From Leptolinea sp. HRD-7 (lineage in GTDB: Bacteria; Chloroflexota; Anaerolineae; Anaerolineales; Anaerolineaceae): 64,000 bases of DNA. The position numbers and the translations under genes are program-made. The notes below the pieces were generated by a model. That model was not told the DNA's origin. It did not search any database and was given only the letters and a program-made list of their open reading frames with translations. Numbering within the stretch: position 1 is the first letter of the stretch; each line of letters opens with the position of its first letter. Below, piece by piece: positions 36,184-44,493 of the stretch. The stretch is taken from contig AP024710.1 in NCBI GenBank assembly GCA_024363285.1, positions 2,016,001-2,080,000 on the forward strand, written 5' to 3'.

Positions 36184-36216
36184 TTTATAGATTATCTGAT
36201 TTATCAGGAGTTTCTC

Positions 36217-36633
36217 ATGTCACCACTCGTGATACGGGGCTTACAACACCTTGGAATACCCGTCACCCGTATAGATCGTTCCAGCCTGTTTTATCAGCGT
36301 CTGGGATTTACAGTTGAAATGTCAACAACATTGAAGGAAGAAACTGGAAATACTCGTGTCACCATGTTAAAAAACGGTAACTTGATGATTGAACTTTATG
36401 AACGTCCTTTAATAGAAAACAGCGGTTTTCTAGGACGGTCGGACGGTTTCATTGACCATGTCGCATTGGATGTGCCTGATATTGATGCTGCACTTAAGGA
36501 GATCAAATCCATGGGGCTTCCTGTACTCGAAGAAAATGCTCCAGTTAAGCTGCCCTTCTGGCAAAAAGGTGTGAGGTTTTTCACCGTTCGCGGCCCGGAT
36601 GGCGAAAAGATTGAATTCAATCAAAGGTTATAG
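36217..36633 (+). CDS. VOC-family (glyoxalase/bleomycin-resistance fold) protein
   Basis: 138 aa with paired beta-alpha-beta-beta-beta modules. IRGLQHLGIPVTRIDRSSLFYQRLGF is the first module and FIDHVALDVPDIDAALKEIKSMG the second; potential metal ligands are the two His and the terminal Glu in PDGEKIEFNQ. Last gene of the sugar operon, 33 nt after the kinase. It could be a sugar epimerase or dioxygenase-like enzyme; substrate unknown. Confidence 0.85.
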   Translation: MSPLVIRGLQHLGIPVTRIDRSSLFYQRLGFTVEMSTTLKEETGNTRVTMLKNGNLMIELYERPLIENSGFLGRSDGFIDHVALDVPDIDAALKEIKSMGLPVLEENAPVKLPFWQKGVRFFTVRGPDGEKIEFNQRL

Positions 36634-36687
36634 AAGGTCATAAATAGCTCTCATCTTGATAACATCCCTTTCCCCTTTCTTGACGTG

Positions 36688-36728
36688 CCGCCTGCCTGAT
36701 AATTTCATAGGCAGGTGGTGCGTTTGTT
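36688..36728 (+). terminator. Probable terminator of the sugar operon
   Basis: CCGCCTGCCT (36688-36697) pairs with AGGCAGGTGG (36709-36718) with one G-U, followed by TGCGTTTGTTTC. T-richness is moderate. Confidence 0.6.
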
Positions 36729-36767
36729 TCTATGGGGTAATTTGTTCAAATGAACTAAAGCGGTTAA

Positions 36768-36796
36768 TTGACATTCACTGTTCCTTGTGATATTAT
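36768..36796 (+). promoter_or_regulatory. Promoter of the his-attenuated operon
   Basis: TTGACA (36768-36773), 17-nt spacer, TATTAT (36791-36796). The predicted start at about 36803 leaves only about four nt before the leader-peptide ATG. Confidence 0.85.
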
Positions 36797-36806
36797 CCAA
36801 ACCGGT

Positions 36807-36881
36807 ATGAAAAGCAACCTGTTCGCCCATCTGCATCATCATCGAGCAAACACCCACGAGACTTTCCGGCGGGCGCTTTAG
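36807..36881 (+). CDS. Histidine leader peptide (24 aa)
   Basis: Reads M-K-S-N-L-F-A-H-L-H-H-H-R-A-N-T-H-E-T-F-R-R-A-L then TAG, with five His codons (8, 10, 11, 12, 17). It has no Shine-Dalgarno and lies almost at the predicted transcription start, so it is probably translated as a (near-)leaderless message. Ribosome stalling at the His run would expose CCGGCGGGC (36866-36874), while reading to the stop codon would cover it. It therefore senses charged tRNA-His for hisD and the transporter downstream. Confidence 0.88.
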   Translation: MKSNLFAHLHHHRANTHETFRRAL

Positions 36882-36945
36882 CGCATACCTGTACCAGGAG
36901 TATTACAAAAACCACCAGCCCCCGGATGCCCGGGGGCTTTTTCTT
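36866..36945 (+). promoter_or_regulatory. His attenuator: antiterminator and terminator
   Basis: Terminator stem AGCCCCCGG (36917-36925) with CCGGGGGCT (36930-36938), followed by TTTTTCTTT. The competing antiterminator is CCGG-C-GGGC (36866-36874) with GCCCCCGG (36918-36925), eight pairs with one bulged C. The antiterminator strand lies in the last codons of the leader peptide. The terminator ends about 25 nt before hisD. Confidence 0.85.
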
Positions 36946-36963
36946 TACTACCGGAGAAAGCGC

Positions 36964-38307
36964 ATGTTCCCTATTTATGATGTTGAAACCGCCCAGAAAA
37001 CCATCCTCAAACGAACCCCATTGGATGAAATGCCTGTTCCTCCCGTCGTGCTGGAACGCCTAAAAACAACATTCGGCAAAGAGATCAGCCCTGCCGATGC
37101 CGTCCGCGAGATCATTCGGGATATCCGCACCAATGGTGACAGTGCCGTGCGCCAGTGGACGAAAACCCTGGACGCGGTTGACCTGCCGGATAGCCGTATT
37201 CCCCTTAAGAAGGCTCACGAAGCCCTGACTGCACTGAATCCCGAATTGCGGGCCGCGCTGGAAACGTCCGCCGCGCGCATCGAACAATTCTACCGTAAGC
37301 AGCCGGCCATCTCGTGGTTAGATCAATCCATGGGCGGCTCGCTGGGGCAGATGCTGCGCCCCATGGAACGGGTGGGAATCTACGTTCCCGGTGGTACGGC
37401 GCCGTTGCCTTCCACCGTACTGATGACGGCCATTCCCGCCCGGGTTGCCGGGGTCAAACAGATCGTGATGGTCACACCGCCGGAACGCGGAACGGGAGCT
37501 GTCAACCCGGTGATCCTGGCCGCGGCGGCCATCGCCGGTGTGGATGAGATCTACACCATTGGCGGCGCTCAGGCTGTTGCCGCTCTGGCTTATGGAACAC
37601 AGAATATCAAACCGGTTGATAAGATCGTCGGCCCGGGAAATTTATTCGTCACCCTCGCCAAACAGCAGGTGTTTGGCACGGTGGGTATTGACGGGCTGGC
37701 CGGTCCTACCGAGACCATCGTCATCGCGGATGAATCCGCGCGCGCCGATTGGGCGGCTGCCGACCTGCTGGCTCAGGCTGAGCATGACGTGATGGCGGCC
37801 GCCATCCTGCTGACACCGTCACGCGCTGTGGCGGAAAAAGTGCAGAAAGAGATGGCTGCCTGGCTGGAAGGGAAAGACAACACCAATTTGACCCGCGCCT
37901 CCATATTTAACGTCTCCCTGCAGAACCGTAGCGGCGCGGTGATCACAAAAGACATTGCCGAGGCTGTGGAACTTTCCAACCAATATGGGCCTGAACACCT
38001 CAACCTGGCGGTTAAGGATCCCTGGAACTATGTGGAAAAGGTCACCTGCGCCGGGGGCGTATTCATCGGCGAGACCTCCTGCGAAGTGATGGGTGATTAT
38101 GTCGCCGGGCCCAGCCATGTGATGCCCACCGGCGGATCCGCCCGGTTCGCTTCCCCGTTGAATGTGTGGGACTTTCTGCGCATCATCAGCGTGGTCGGTC
38201 TGAACAGCCCGGCTGCCACCGAACTGGGTAAGCACGCAGATATCATCGCCACCGCCGAAGGACTGGACGCGCATGCGTTGGCCGGCCGCCTGCGCGCGTC
38301 AGAATAA
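36964..38307 (+). CDS. hisD: Histidinol dehydrogenase
   Basis: 447 aa, NAD-dependent oxidation of histidinol to histidine, last step of the pathway. Key sites are present: QAEHD zinc ligands (about 269-273), catalytic QYGPEHLNL, zinc Asp in MGDYVAGPSH, and C-terminal AEGLDAHALAGRLR. HisD homologues such as HpsN act on sulfopropanediol, but the His leader upstream argues for a true histidine role. No other his gene is in the window. SD GGAGAAAG. Confidence 0.92.
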   Translation: MFPIYDVETAQKTILKRTPLDEMPVPPVVLERLKTTFGKEISPADAVREIIRDIRTNGDSAVRQWTKTLDAVDLPDSRIPLKKAHEALTALNPELRAALETSAARIEQFYRKQPAISWLDQSMGGSLGQMLRPMERVGIYVPGGTAPLPSTVLMTAIPARVAGVKQIVMVTPPERGTGAVNPVILAAAAIAGVDEIYTIGGAQAVAALAYGTQNIKPVDKIVGPGNLFVTLAKQQVFGTVGIDGLAGPTETIVIADESARADWAAADLLAQAEHDVMAAAILLTPSRAVAEKVQKEMAAWLEGKDNTNLTRASIFNVSLQNRSGAVITKDIAEAVELSNQYGPEHLNLAVKDPWNYVEKVTCAGGVFIGETSCEVMGDYVAGPSHVMPTGGSARFASPLNVWDFLRIISVVGLNSPAATELGKHADIIATAEGLDAHALAGRLRASE

Positions 38308-38369
38308 CCATTTCATAAACCGGCCGGGTCATCCCGCCCACCGGATCATTAATCCCATCTGGAGGAGTC

Positions 38370-39353
38370 ATGAACAAACCCATTTCCGCACTTTTATCTC
38401 TGGTATCCGCATTCATTTTGCTGGTCTCTTCGGCCGCGCCGGCGACCGCCGCCCCCTCACTGGCAGACAAACCTGTGAAGGTACGCATCGGTACACAACC
38501 CTGGATCGGTTACGGTCCCTGGTGGATTGCCAAAGAAAAGAACCTGTTTGAGAAATATGGACTTGAAGCTGAATTGACCGATTTTGTGGAAGATAAAGAA
38601 GTCAACGCGGCTTTTGCCAGCGGCAATATGGAAGCCGCCAACCTGGCAACCCATACCGCCATAAAACTCTTCAGCGTGGGTGTTGACCTGAAACTCGTGC
38701 TGTTGGAAGATGTGTCCACTACTGCCGATGCCATTTTGGCTGATGGTGATATCAAATCCATATCGGATTTAAAAGGCAAGCAAGTTGCTTACGAAGAAGG
38801 CACTACCAGTGACCTTTTGCTGAACTATGCCTTGATGAAAAACGGTATGACCCTGGAAGACATCAATGCCGTCCCCATGCCTGCCAGTGATGCCGGTACC
38901 GCCCTGATGACCGGCAAAGTCCCCGTGGCTGTGACGTACGAACCATATATCAGTGAAGCCCTGAAGGAAAATACTAGACTCAAAGCCCTGTATAAAGCCG
39001 AAGAACGCCCAGGTTTGATCTCTGACGTGCTGGTGATCAGCGGCAAGTTTGCCAAGGAACAGCCCGAAGCAGCCAGAGCCCTGCTGAAAGTGTGGGGTGA
39101 AGCGCTGGATTTCTACAATAAAGACACGAAAGCCGGCCAGGCGATCATCGCTGAAGCTGTGGGCAGCGCGCCAGAAGACCTGGTCACCGCATTTGATGGT
39201 GTTAAATTCTATGACCTGGCTGCCAACCAGAAAGATCTGAATGGTGACTTCGCCGCGACCATCAAGGATGTGGCAGAAGTATCACAGGCTATCGGTCTGT
39301 TCGAAGAAATTCCCGACCTCACCAAACTGGTCGACGCGTCATTCCTGAAATAG
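38370..39353 (+). CDS. ABC transporter substrate-binding protein, NMT1/SsuA/TauA-like
   Basis: 327 aa. Cleavable signal peptide (about 1-30, ending SSAAPATAAPS; no lipobox Cys). Mature part KVRIGTQPWIGYGPWWIAKEKNLF is typical of the NMT1/SsuA family, which binds sulfonates, nitrate or thiamine precursors. Ligand unresolved. Placed 62 nt after hisD under the His attenuator, so histidine, histidinol or a related imidazole is a reasonable guess. SD GGAGGAG. Confidence 0.88.
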   Translation: MNKPISALLSLVSAFILLVSSAAPATAAPSLADKPVKVRIGTQPWIGYGPWWIAKEKNLFEKYGLEAELTDFVEDKEVNAAFASGNMEAANLATHTAIKLFSVGVDLKLVLLEDVSTTADAILADGDIKSISDLKGKQVAYEEGTTSDLLLNYALMKNGMTLEDINAVPMPASDAGTALMTGKVPVAVTYEPYISEALKENTRLKALYKAEERPGLISDVLVISGKFAKEQPEAARALLKVWGEALDFYNKDTKAGQAIIAEAVGSAPEDLVTAFDGVKFYDLAANQKDLNGDFAATIKDVAEVSQAIGLFEEIPDLTKLVDASFLK

Positions 39354-39357
39354 CCTC

Positions 39358-40197
39358 ATGGCTGATAATAAACCCATCGACAATGTAATGAAGAAGCCGC
39401 GCCGCAAGACGCGGCTCCTTGAATTGCGCGCGGACATTCCAGCCGGGTTATATTTTGCCGCGGGGGCGTCATTCATTGGCGCGTTCTTTCTCATCTGGTT
39501 GCTCCTGACCTCCTTTGGATTGGTGCCGCCGTTATTTCTACCCGGTCCGCAGGCAGTGTGGATGGAACTGGTACGCCAGATCGGGGAGGGCATCCTCGGG
39601 CAGGACGTGGCCGCGAGTCTTTACCGCATCACCCTGGGTTGGTTGGTGTCTACCTTATTAGCACTGCCCATCGGCATACTGATGGGTAATTTTAAATTCT
39701 TTGAAGGGCTGCTGGAACCGTTCATCGACCTGGTGCGTTACATGCCGGCGGTGGCGTTCGTCCCGCTGACCATCCTTTGGACGGGCGTGGATGACGGACA
39801 GAAAATTCTGATCCTGTTTATCGGTACGTTCTTTCAGGAAGTGCTGATGATCATGGATAACGTCAAAAGTGTGCCGCGTGAGATGATCGAGGTAAGTTCC
39901 ACCTTCGGTCTTTCCCGTTGGGAGATCCTGTATCATGTTATTTTGCGCTACGCGTTGCCGGGCATCTGGGATACCTTCCGCATCACCCTCGGCTGGGCAT
40001 GGACGTACCTCGTGGTGGCTGAACTGGTAGCGGCCAAAATAGGACTTGGTTACCGAATCATGCGTGCCCAGCGCTTTTTACAGACGGAATCGATCATTCT
40101 GGGTATTCTGGTCATCGGCCTGCTGGGTTTGTTGACGGATATGGCCTTCAAGTTCGCGTATAAGCGTATGTTTCGCTGGATGGACCGGAAAGGCTAG
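39358..40197 (+). CDS. ABC transporter permease (SsuC/TauC type)
   Basis: 279 aa with six transmembrane segments and the BPD_transp_1 EAA loop EMIEVSSTFGLSRWEILYHVILRYALPGIWDTFR (about 178-212). N-terminal 30 residues are basic and cytoplasmic. ATG overlaps no gene but lies 4 nt after the binding-protein stop with no SD, so it is translationally coupled. Confidence 0.92.
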   Translation: MADNKPIDNVMKKPRRKTRLLELRADIPAGLYFAAGASFIGAFFLIWLLLTSFGLVPPLFLPGPQAVWMELVRQIGEGILGQDVAASLYRITLGWLVSTLLALPIGILMGNFKFFEGLLEPFIDLVRYMPAVAFVPLTILWTGVDDGQKILILFIGTFFQEVLMIMDNVKSVPREMIEVSSTFGLSRWEILYHVILRYALPGIWDTFRITLGWAWTYLVVAELVAAKIGLGYRIMRAQRFLQTESIILGILVIGLLGLLTDMAFKFAYKRMFRWMDRKG

Positions 40198-40203
40198 GCG
40201 GAG

Positions 40204-41013
40204 ATGACAGAACCCCTGCTCGAAATGAACAATATCTGGGTGAAATTTACCCCGTCAAAGCGCCCCGAAGTGGTGGCTGTAGAAGACGCGTCCATCAGCG
40301 TTCGGGAAAATGAATTTGTCTCGCTCATCGGCCCGTCCGGCTGCGGAAAGTCAACGCTGCTGCGGGCAGCCGCCGGATTGGAGATCCCTTCCAGCGGTGA
40401 GATCACCGTTGACGGCCAACCCGTAGACGGCCCCGGCGCCGACCGGGGAATGGTCTTTCAGGCGTATACCCTGTTCCCCTGGTTGACCGTCAGTGAGAAT
40501 ATCCGCTTTGCCCTGAAAAAGACCAGCCTTACTTCCGCTGAGAAAGATGACCGTGTGCGGGAATATATCCGCCTGATCGGGTTGGAAGGGTTTGAGAATT
40601 CGTACCCTAACCAGCTTTCAGGCGGTATGCGTCAACGCGTGGCGATTGCCCGTGCTCTGGTTTACCGCCCGAAGATCCTGTTGATGGATGAGCCCTTCGG
40701 CGCACTCGACGCGCAGACCCGCCTGCTGATGCAGGAATTGCTGCTGCAGGTGTGGGAAAATCACCGCAGCACCGTGTTGTTCGTTACCCATGATGTGGAG
40801 GAGGCCATACTGCTTTCCGACCGCATTCTGGTGATGACAGCGTTACCCGGAAAGATCAAAGCGGAGATCATGATCGACCTGCCCAGACCGCGGTCGATTA
40901 TTGAGATGGAAACCAGCTCTCAATTTGCCGCCTACAAGAAACAATTGCTCGAACTGGTCCGTGAAGAAGCCCGTAAATCGTTTAGCCGTATTCCGGATAA
41001 ACGGGAAGCCTGA
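40204..41013 (+). CDS. ABC transporter ATP-binding protein (SsuB/TauB type)
   Basis: 269 aa. Walker A GPSGCGKSTLLRAAAG (about 40-55), Q-loop VFQAYTLFPWLTV, signature LSGGMRQRVAIARAL, Walker B ILLMDEPFGALD and switch His in VLFVTHDVEEA. SD GGCGGAG. Closes the hisD-transporter operon, followed by a terminator at 41158-41191. Confidence 0.95.
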   Translation: MTEPLLEMNNIWVKFTPSKRPEVVAVEDASISVRENEFVSLIGPSGCGKSTLLRAAAGLEIPSSGEITVDGQPVDGPGADRGMVFQAYTLFPWLTVSENIRFALKKTSLTSAEKDDRVREYIRLIGLEGFENSYPNQLSGGMRQRVAIARALVYRPKILLMDEPFGALDAQTRLLMQELLLQVWENHRSTVLFVTHDVEEAILLSDRILVMTALPGKIKAEIMIDLPRPRSIIEMETSSQFAAYKKQLLELVREEARKSFSRIPDKREA

Positions 41014-41286
41014 TTATATACACCGGTGCGTTGAAGGTGATTTCTTGCGTCACACGGATTAATTTAGACTCAACACTGGTCCTGGAAGTCAAGACTGGAA
41101 CGCTGCTCTTCAAATGGAGAAATTAAATAGCAGAAGACGATGTCCGCTCTTATTAGGAAAAAAGCTTTCTTCAATCGAAGAAAGCTTTTTTATATCGATT
41201 TGCATCAACCAGGTATTTTCACGAGAGAGTCCAGGACAACCTTTTTATGTGCAAGGACAACATTGAGAATGTATCTCCTGATTGGT
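41014..41286. other. Intergenic region between transporter and DoxX-like gene
   Basis: About 270 nt. It contains only the terminator listed separately; I see no further gene or repeat. Confidence 0.5.
41158..41191. terminator. Terminator after the hisD-transporter operon
   Basis: A 15-bp perfect stem AAAAAAGCTTTCTTC/GAAGAAAGCTTTTTT with loop AATC. Symmetric A and T flanks, so it can act on both strands. Confidence 0.92.
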
Positions 41287-41733
41287 TTATTTTCTTGATA
41301 ACCGTAATGGTTTCGGGATTAGCCACTCATTCCAACCCCAGAGAAGCGGTAACTGAATTGCCAGAAAAATCAAGTTGGGTAAGCGGTTGCTGAGGAAATC
41401 TTGCAAACCGCTTTTTGCCGGGATTCCCAGTCCCATCTGGATCAGAAATAAATTAAACAGAATGCTGAGAACCACCCCTGTCTTTGCCCATTTCCCTTCG
41501 CTGAGCAGCAAATACCCCACCAGAATTTCAAATCCGGCCAGGAGAAAAGCAAAAAAGGTGATCGAGGGCATTACCATACTTTTCCATAAGCCGGTATAAC
41601 CCGGAATAAGTGCTGTATCTCCAAATACCGCATATATCTGCGGGTTGGTTAAACTCAGATACACATGTGATAACCAACCAAGCAGGTACCAGGGGGCTAC
41701 AAATAAGCGAATTACTTTTCTCATCGCATTCAT
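41287..41733 (-). CDS. DoxX-like small membrane protein
   Basis: 148 aa with four transmembrane helices (about 8-28, 55-75, 80-102, 118-138) and the arrangement of DoxX/DUF-type quinone-linked membrane proteins. No catalytic residues are evident. Stands alone. SD weak (CGAAAG). Confidence 0.6.
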   Translation of the reverse strand: MNAMRKVIRLFVAPWYLLGWLSHVYLSLTNPQIYAVFGDTALIPGYTGLWKSMVMPSITFFAFLLAGFEILVGYLLLSEGKWAKTGVVLSILFNLFLIQMGLGIPAKSGLQDFLSNRLPNLIFLAIQLPLLWGWNEWLIPKPLRLSRK

Positions 41734-41903
41734 CTTTCGAGGTTTCCCTTAGGAAAATGTTACTAAACGGTGTTGATCCATACCTTATTTAGTGAACGAT
41801 ACTCTCTCTATCTTCAACAGCTACTGGTTACTTCTCACCAAACGGAGAATCATTTTTCCCGGTTATCACTCAGGATTTGTCTATCCATCATTCGGAGTAT
41901 GGG

Positions 41904-41940
41904 AAAAGCGGCTGTCTTCAAAAAGTGAAGGCAGCCGCTT
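41904..41940 (-). terminator. Terminator after pheT
   Basis: Minus strand AAGCGGCTG (41940-41932) pairs with CAGCCGCTT (41914-41906), the inner loop can also form CTTC/GAAG, and TTTTCCC follows. Confidence 0.8.
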
Positions 41941-41958
41941 TACGTATGTCACATCAAT

Positions 41959-44493
41959 TTATCCGCGCAATTTCGCGCCGAGTTCCTGATCTAACCGTTT
42001 GATGATGCGCCCGCGCAACTGGGCGACTTCATTGTCGGTCAGTGTGCGGTCGGGGGCCTGGTAGGTGAGGCTGTAGGCAAGGCTCTTCTTATCCACACCG
42101 ATCAGCGGACTGCGGAAGATATCGAACAGGCGGACATCCACCAGGTTCTTGCCGCCGGTCTGTTTGATCAGAGCTTCTACTTTACCGGCTGGCATCGATT
42201 CATCCACGATCAGCGCCAGGTCTTCGAGCACGGGCGGATAGGCGGGCACCGGTTCGACGGTTGACCGTTCCGGGATGGCATCCAGCAAGGCTTCCAGATC
42301 GATCTCGGCTGCCAGTACAGGCGCCTGCAGCAGGTCGTACCGTTCCTTCACCAGCGGGTGGATTTCACCGAAGAATCCGAGTTCCACATCACCGGCTTTC
42401 CACAATGCGCACTTACCCGGGTGGAATCCTTCACCTGAAGCAGGTGTAAAGGTGACCTTTTCCAATTTCAGGCTGTTCCCCAGTTCTTCAAGGATACCCT
42501 TGAGGTCGAAGAAATCGAGCGAGGTATTGCTCTTCTGGTCCCAGGCGGGGTTTTCACGCCGGCCTGTGAGGGCAATGGCCAGGCGGCGGGGTTCCTTCGG
42601 AAGCTGCTCGCCGGGCTGAGGCAGGTATGCCTGACCGATCTCGAACAGCATCAATCGGTCAGCCAGGCGGATATTCTTCTCAACGGTCTCAAGCACCGAT
42701 GACATCACACTGCGGCGCATTACCCGGCGCTCGGAGGCGATGGGGTTCTGCAGAGCCACATAATCGAGTTCTGGCATGGGGCCATCTACCGGTTGCAGCC
42801 AGCGGGCTTCGCGTTCCGGTGACGTCATGCGGTATGACATGATCTCCTGCAGGCCGAATTTGGCCAGCAGATCGCGCACCTGTTCTTCGCGTTCCAATGA
42901 TGGGTTGTTGCGCTGCGGTGGCATTTCATCGGAAAGGCGAGTTGAGGGGATGTTATCGTAACCGTACATACGGGCAATCTCCTCAATTACATCGGCTTTG
43001 CCGATTACCCCTTCGCCGATATCCAACCGGTGGGGCGGGGTTTGCACATCCACAGAATTGCCATTCACCTTGCAGGTAAATTCCAGTGGGGAGAGTAACC
43101 TGGCGATATCCTGTCCTGAAAGGTCGATACCCAGCCAGCGTTTGACGTCACTGCTGGTGATGGTCACTACCGGGTCTTTTGCCGGCATCGGGTACTCGTC
43201 TACCAGATCGCTGTAGACTTCGCCGCCGGTCCATTCAGCCATACGGTCGAGGCAAAGCCAGACGGCATCTTCGCACAGGGCGGGGTGAATACCGCGCGAC
43301 ATGCGAAAGCCGGCTTCCGATTTGATTTTCAGATAACCCATGGTCTTGCGGATATTGATGAAGTTCCAGGCCGCGCCTTCAAGCAGAACAGTGGTGGTGT
43401 TTTCGGTGATCTCAGATTCGAGACCGCCCATCACGCCGGCCACGCTCAACGCGCCTTCGGAATCACATACCAGAACCGTGTAATCTTTGAGGGTGCGTTC
43501 CTGGTTATCCAGTGTGGTCAACTTTTCGCCTTCCGCCGCCGTGCGGGTGATGATCGTCGGCGTACCGCCCTTCACGCGTTTGACCAGCGTGTCGTAATCA
43601 AAGCCGTGCAGCGGTTCGCCCAGTTCGAGCATCACATAGTTAGTGGCGTCCACCAGAGCGTTGATGGGGCGCATCCCGGCCAGGCGCAGGCGGCGCTGGA
43701 TCTTGTAGGGGCTTTCGGTGTGTTTGCACCCCGAGACCATACCCACCAGGAAGCGCGGGTTAAGGTCCGGATTTTTGATCTGGATGGATACCTTGCCCTT
43801 GAGGGAAGGTCCGGACGGTTTGCGTGAGGGGACGGGCTTCTTGAGCGGCTTACCGGTGAGGGCGGCCACTTCACGTGCCACACCAACCACGCAGGCGTTA
43901 CGGATCATGTTGGGCAGGATGGAGATATCGAACACGGCGTCGCCCATGTAATCAACCAGCGGCATACCGGTGGGGGCGTCGGGCTCGAGGAAAATGACGC
44001 CTTCATGCTCATCCGAGATGCCCAGTTCTTTTTCAGAACACACCATCGAGAAAGAATCCACACCGCGGATCCTGGCACGTTTGAGGGTGGTAAGCACCAG
44101 CCCGTCAGCGTGACCGTCATACAGCACGGCGCCTTCTTTCGCGTAGGCAACTTTGATAGGCTGTGCCAACGGGCCTGTGCCTTTGTACGGGTACAAATTG
44201 GGGGCGCCGGTGAGCACGATGTACTCGCCCGTGCCGTCCTGTAATTTACACAGCACCAGGCGGTCGGCGTTAGGGTGCGGCATGACCTCGTCGATCTGCG
44301 CGACGACGATCTTCTCGCGGTCCCATTCCAGACCGGTAAATTTGAATTCATTGTGATCAGTCTGCGGAATGGGCAGGCCGACGGTGTGAATTTCATCCAC
44401 TTCCAGACCGGCCATGGTCAACAGGCGGGCGAGTTTATCGAGTGGAAGGTCAATATCAACGTAATCTTTCAACCAACTAAGCGGTACTTTCAT
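41959..44493 (-). CDS. pheT: Phenylalanine-tRNA ligase beta subunit
   Basis: 844 aa. N-terminal MKVPLSWLKDYVDIDLPLDKL, EMAP-like tRNA-binding domain (about 45-160), B3/B4 editing domain with GEPLHGFDYDTL, B5 and catalytic-like modules, and a C-terminal anticodon-binding FDX-ACB domain (YPPVLEDLALIVDE to the end). Full length. Its ATG overlaps the pheS stop by 4 nt (ATGA). Confidence 0.97.
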   Translation of the reverse strand: MKVPLSWLKDYVDIDLPLDKLARLLTMAGLEVDEIHTVGLPIPQTDHNEFKFTGLEWDREKIVVAQIDEVMPHPNADRLVLCKLQDGTGEYIVLTGAPNLYPYKGTGPLAQPIKVAYAKEGAVLYDGHADGLVLTTLKRARIRGVDSFSMVCSEKELGISDEHEGVIFLEPDAPTGMPLVDYMGDAVFDISILPNMIRNACVVGVAREVAALTGKPLKKPVPSRKPSGPSLKGKVSIQIKNPDLNPRFLVGMVSGCKHTESPYKIQRRLRLAGMRPINALVDATNYVMLELGEPLHGFDYDTLVKRVKGGTPTIITRTAAEGEKLTTLDNQERTLKDYTVLVCDSEGALSVAGVMGGLESEITENTTTVLLEGAAWNFINIRKTMGYLKIKSEAGFRMSRGIHPALCEDAVWLCLDRMAEWTGGEVYSDLVDEYPMPAKDPVVTITSSDVKRWLGIDLSGQDIARLLSPLEFTCKVNGNSVDVQTPPHRLDIGEGVIGKADVIEEIARMYGYDNIPSTRLSDEMPPQRNNPSLEREEQVRDLLAKFGLQEIMSYRMTSPEREARWLQPVDGPMPELDYVALQNPIASERRVMRRSVMSSVLETVEKNIRLADRLMLFEIGQAYLPQPGEQLPKEPRRLAIALTGRRENPAWDQKSNTSLDFFDLKGILEELGNSLKLEKVTFTPASGEGFHPGKCALWKAGDVELGFFGEIHPLVKERYDLLQAPVLAAEIDLEALLDAIPERSTVEPVPAYPPVLEDLALIVDESMPAGKVEALIKQTGGKNLVDVRLFDIFRSPLIGVDKKSLAYSLTYQAPDRTLTDNEVAQLRGRIIKRLDQELGAKLRG

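Noticed and set aside
36964..38307. HpsN-type sulfopropanediol dehydrogenase instead of hisD
   Set aside because: The neighbouring SsuA-like transporter hints at sulfonates, but the upstream peptide with five His codons and the complete HisD motifs favour histidinol dehydrogenase.
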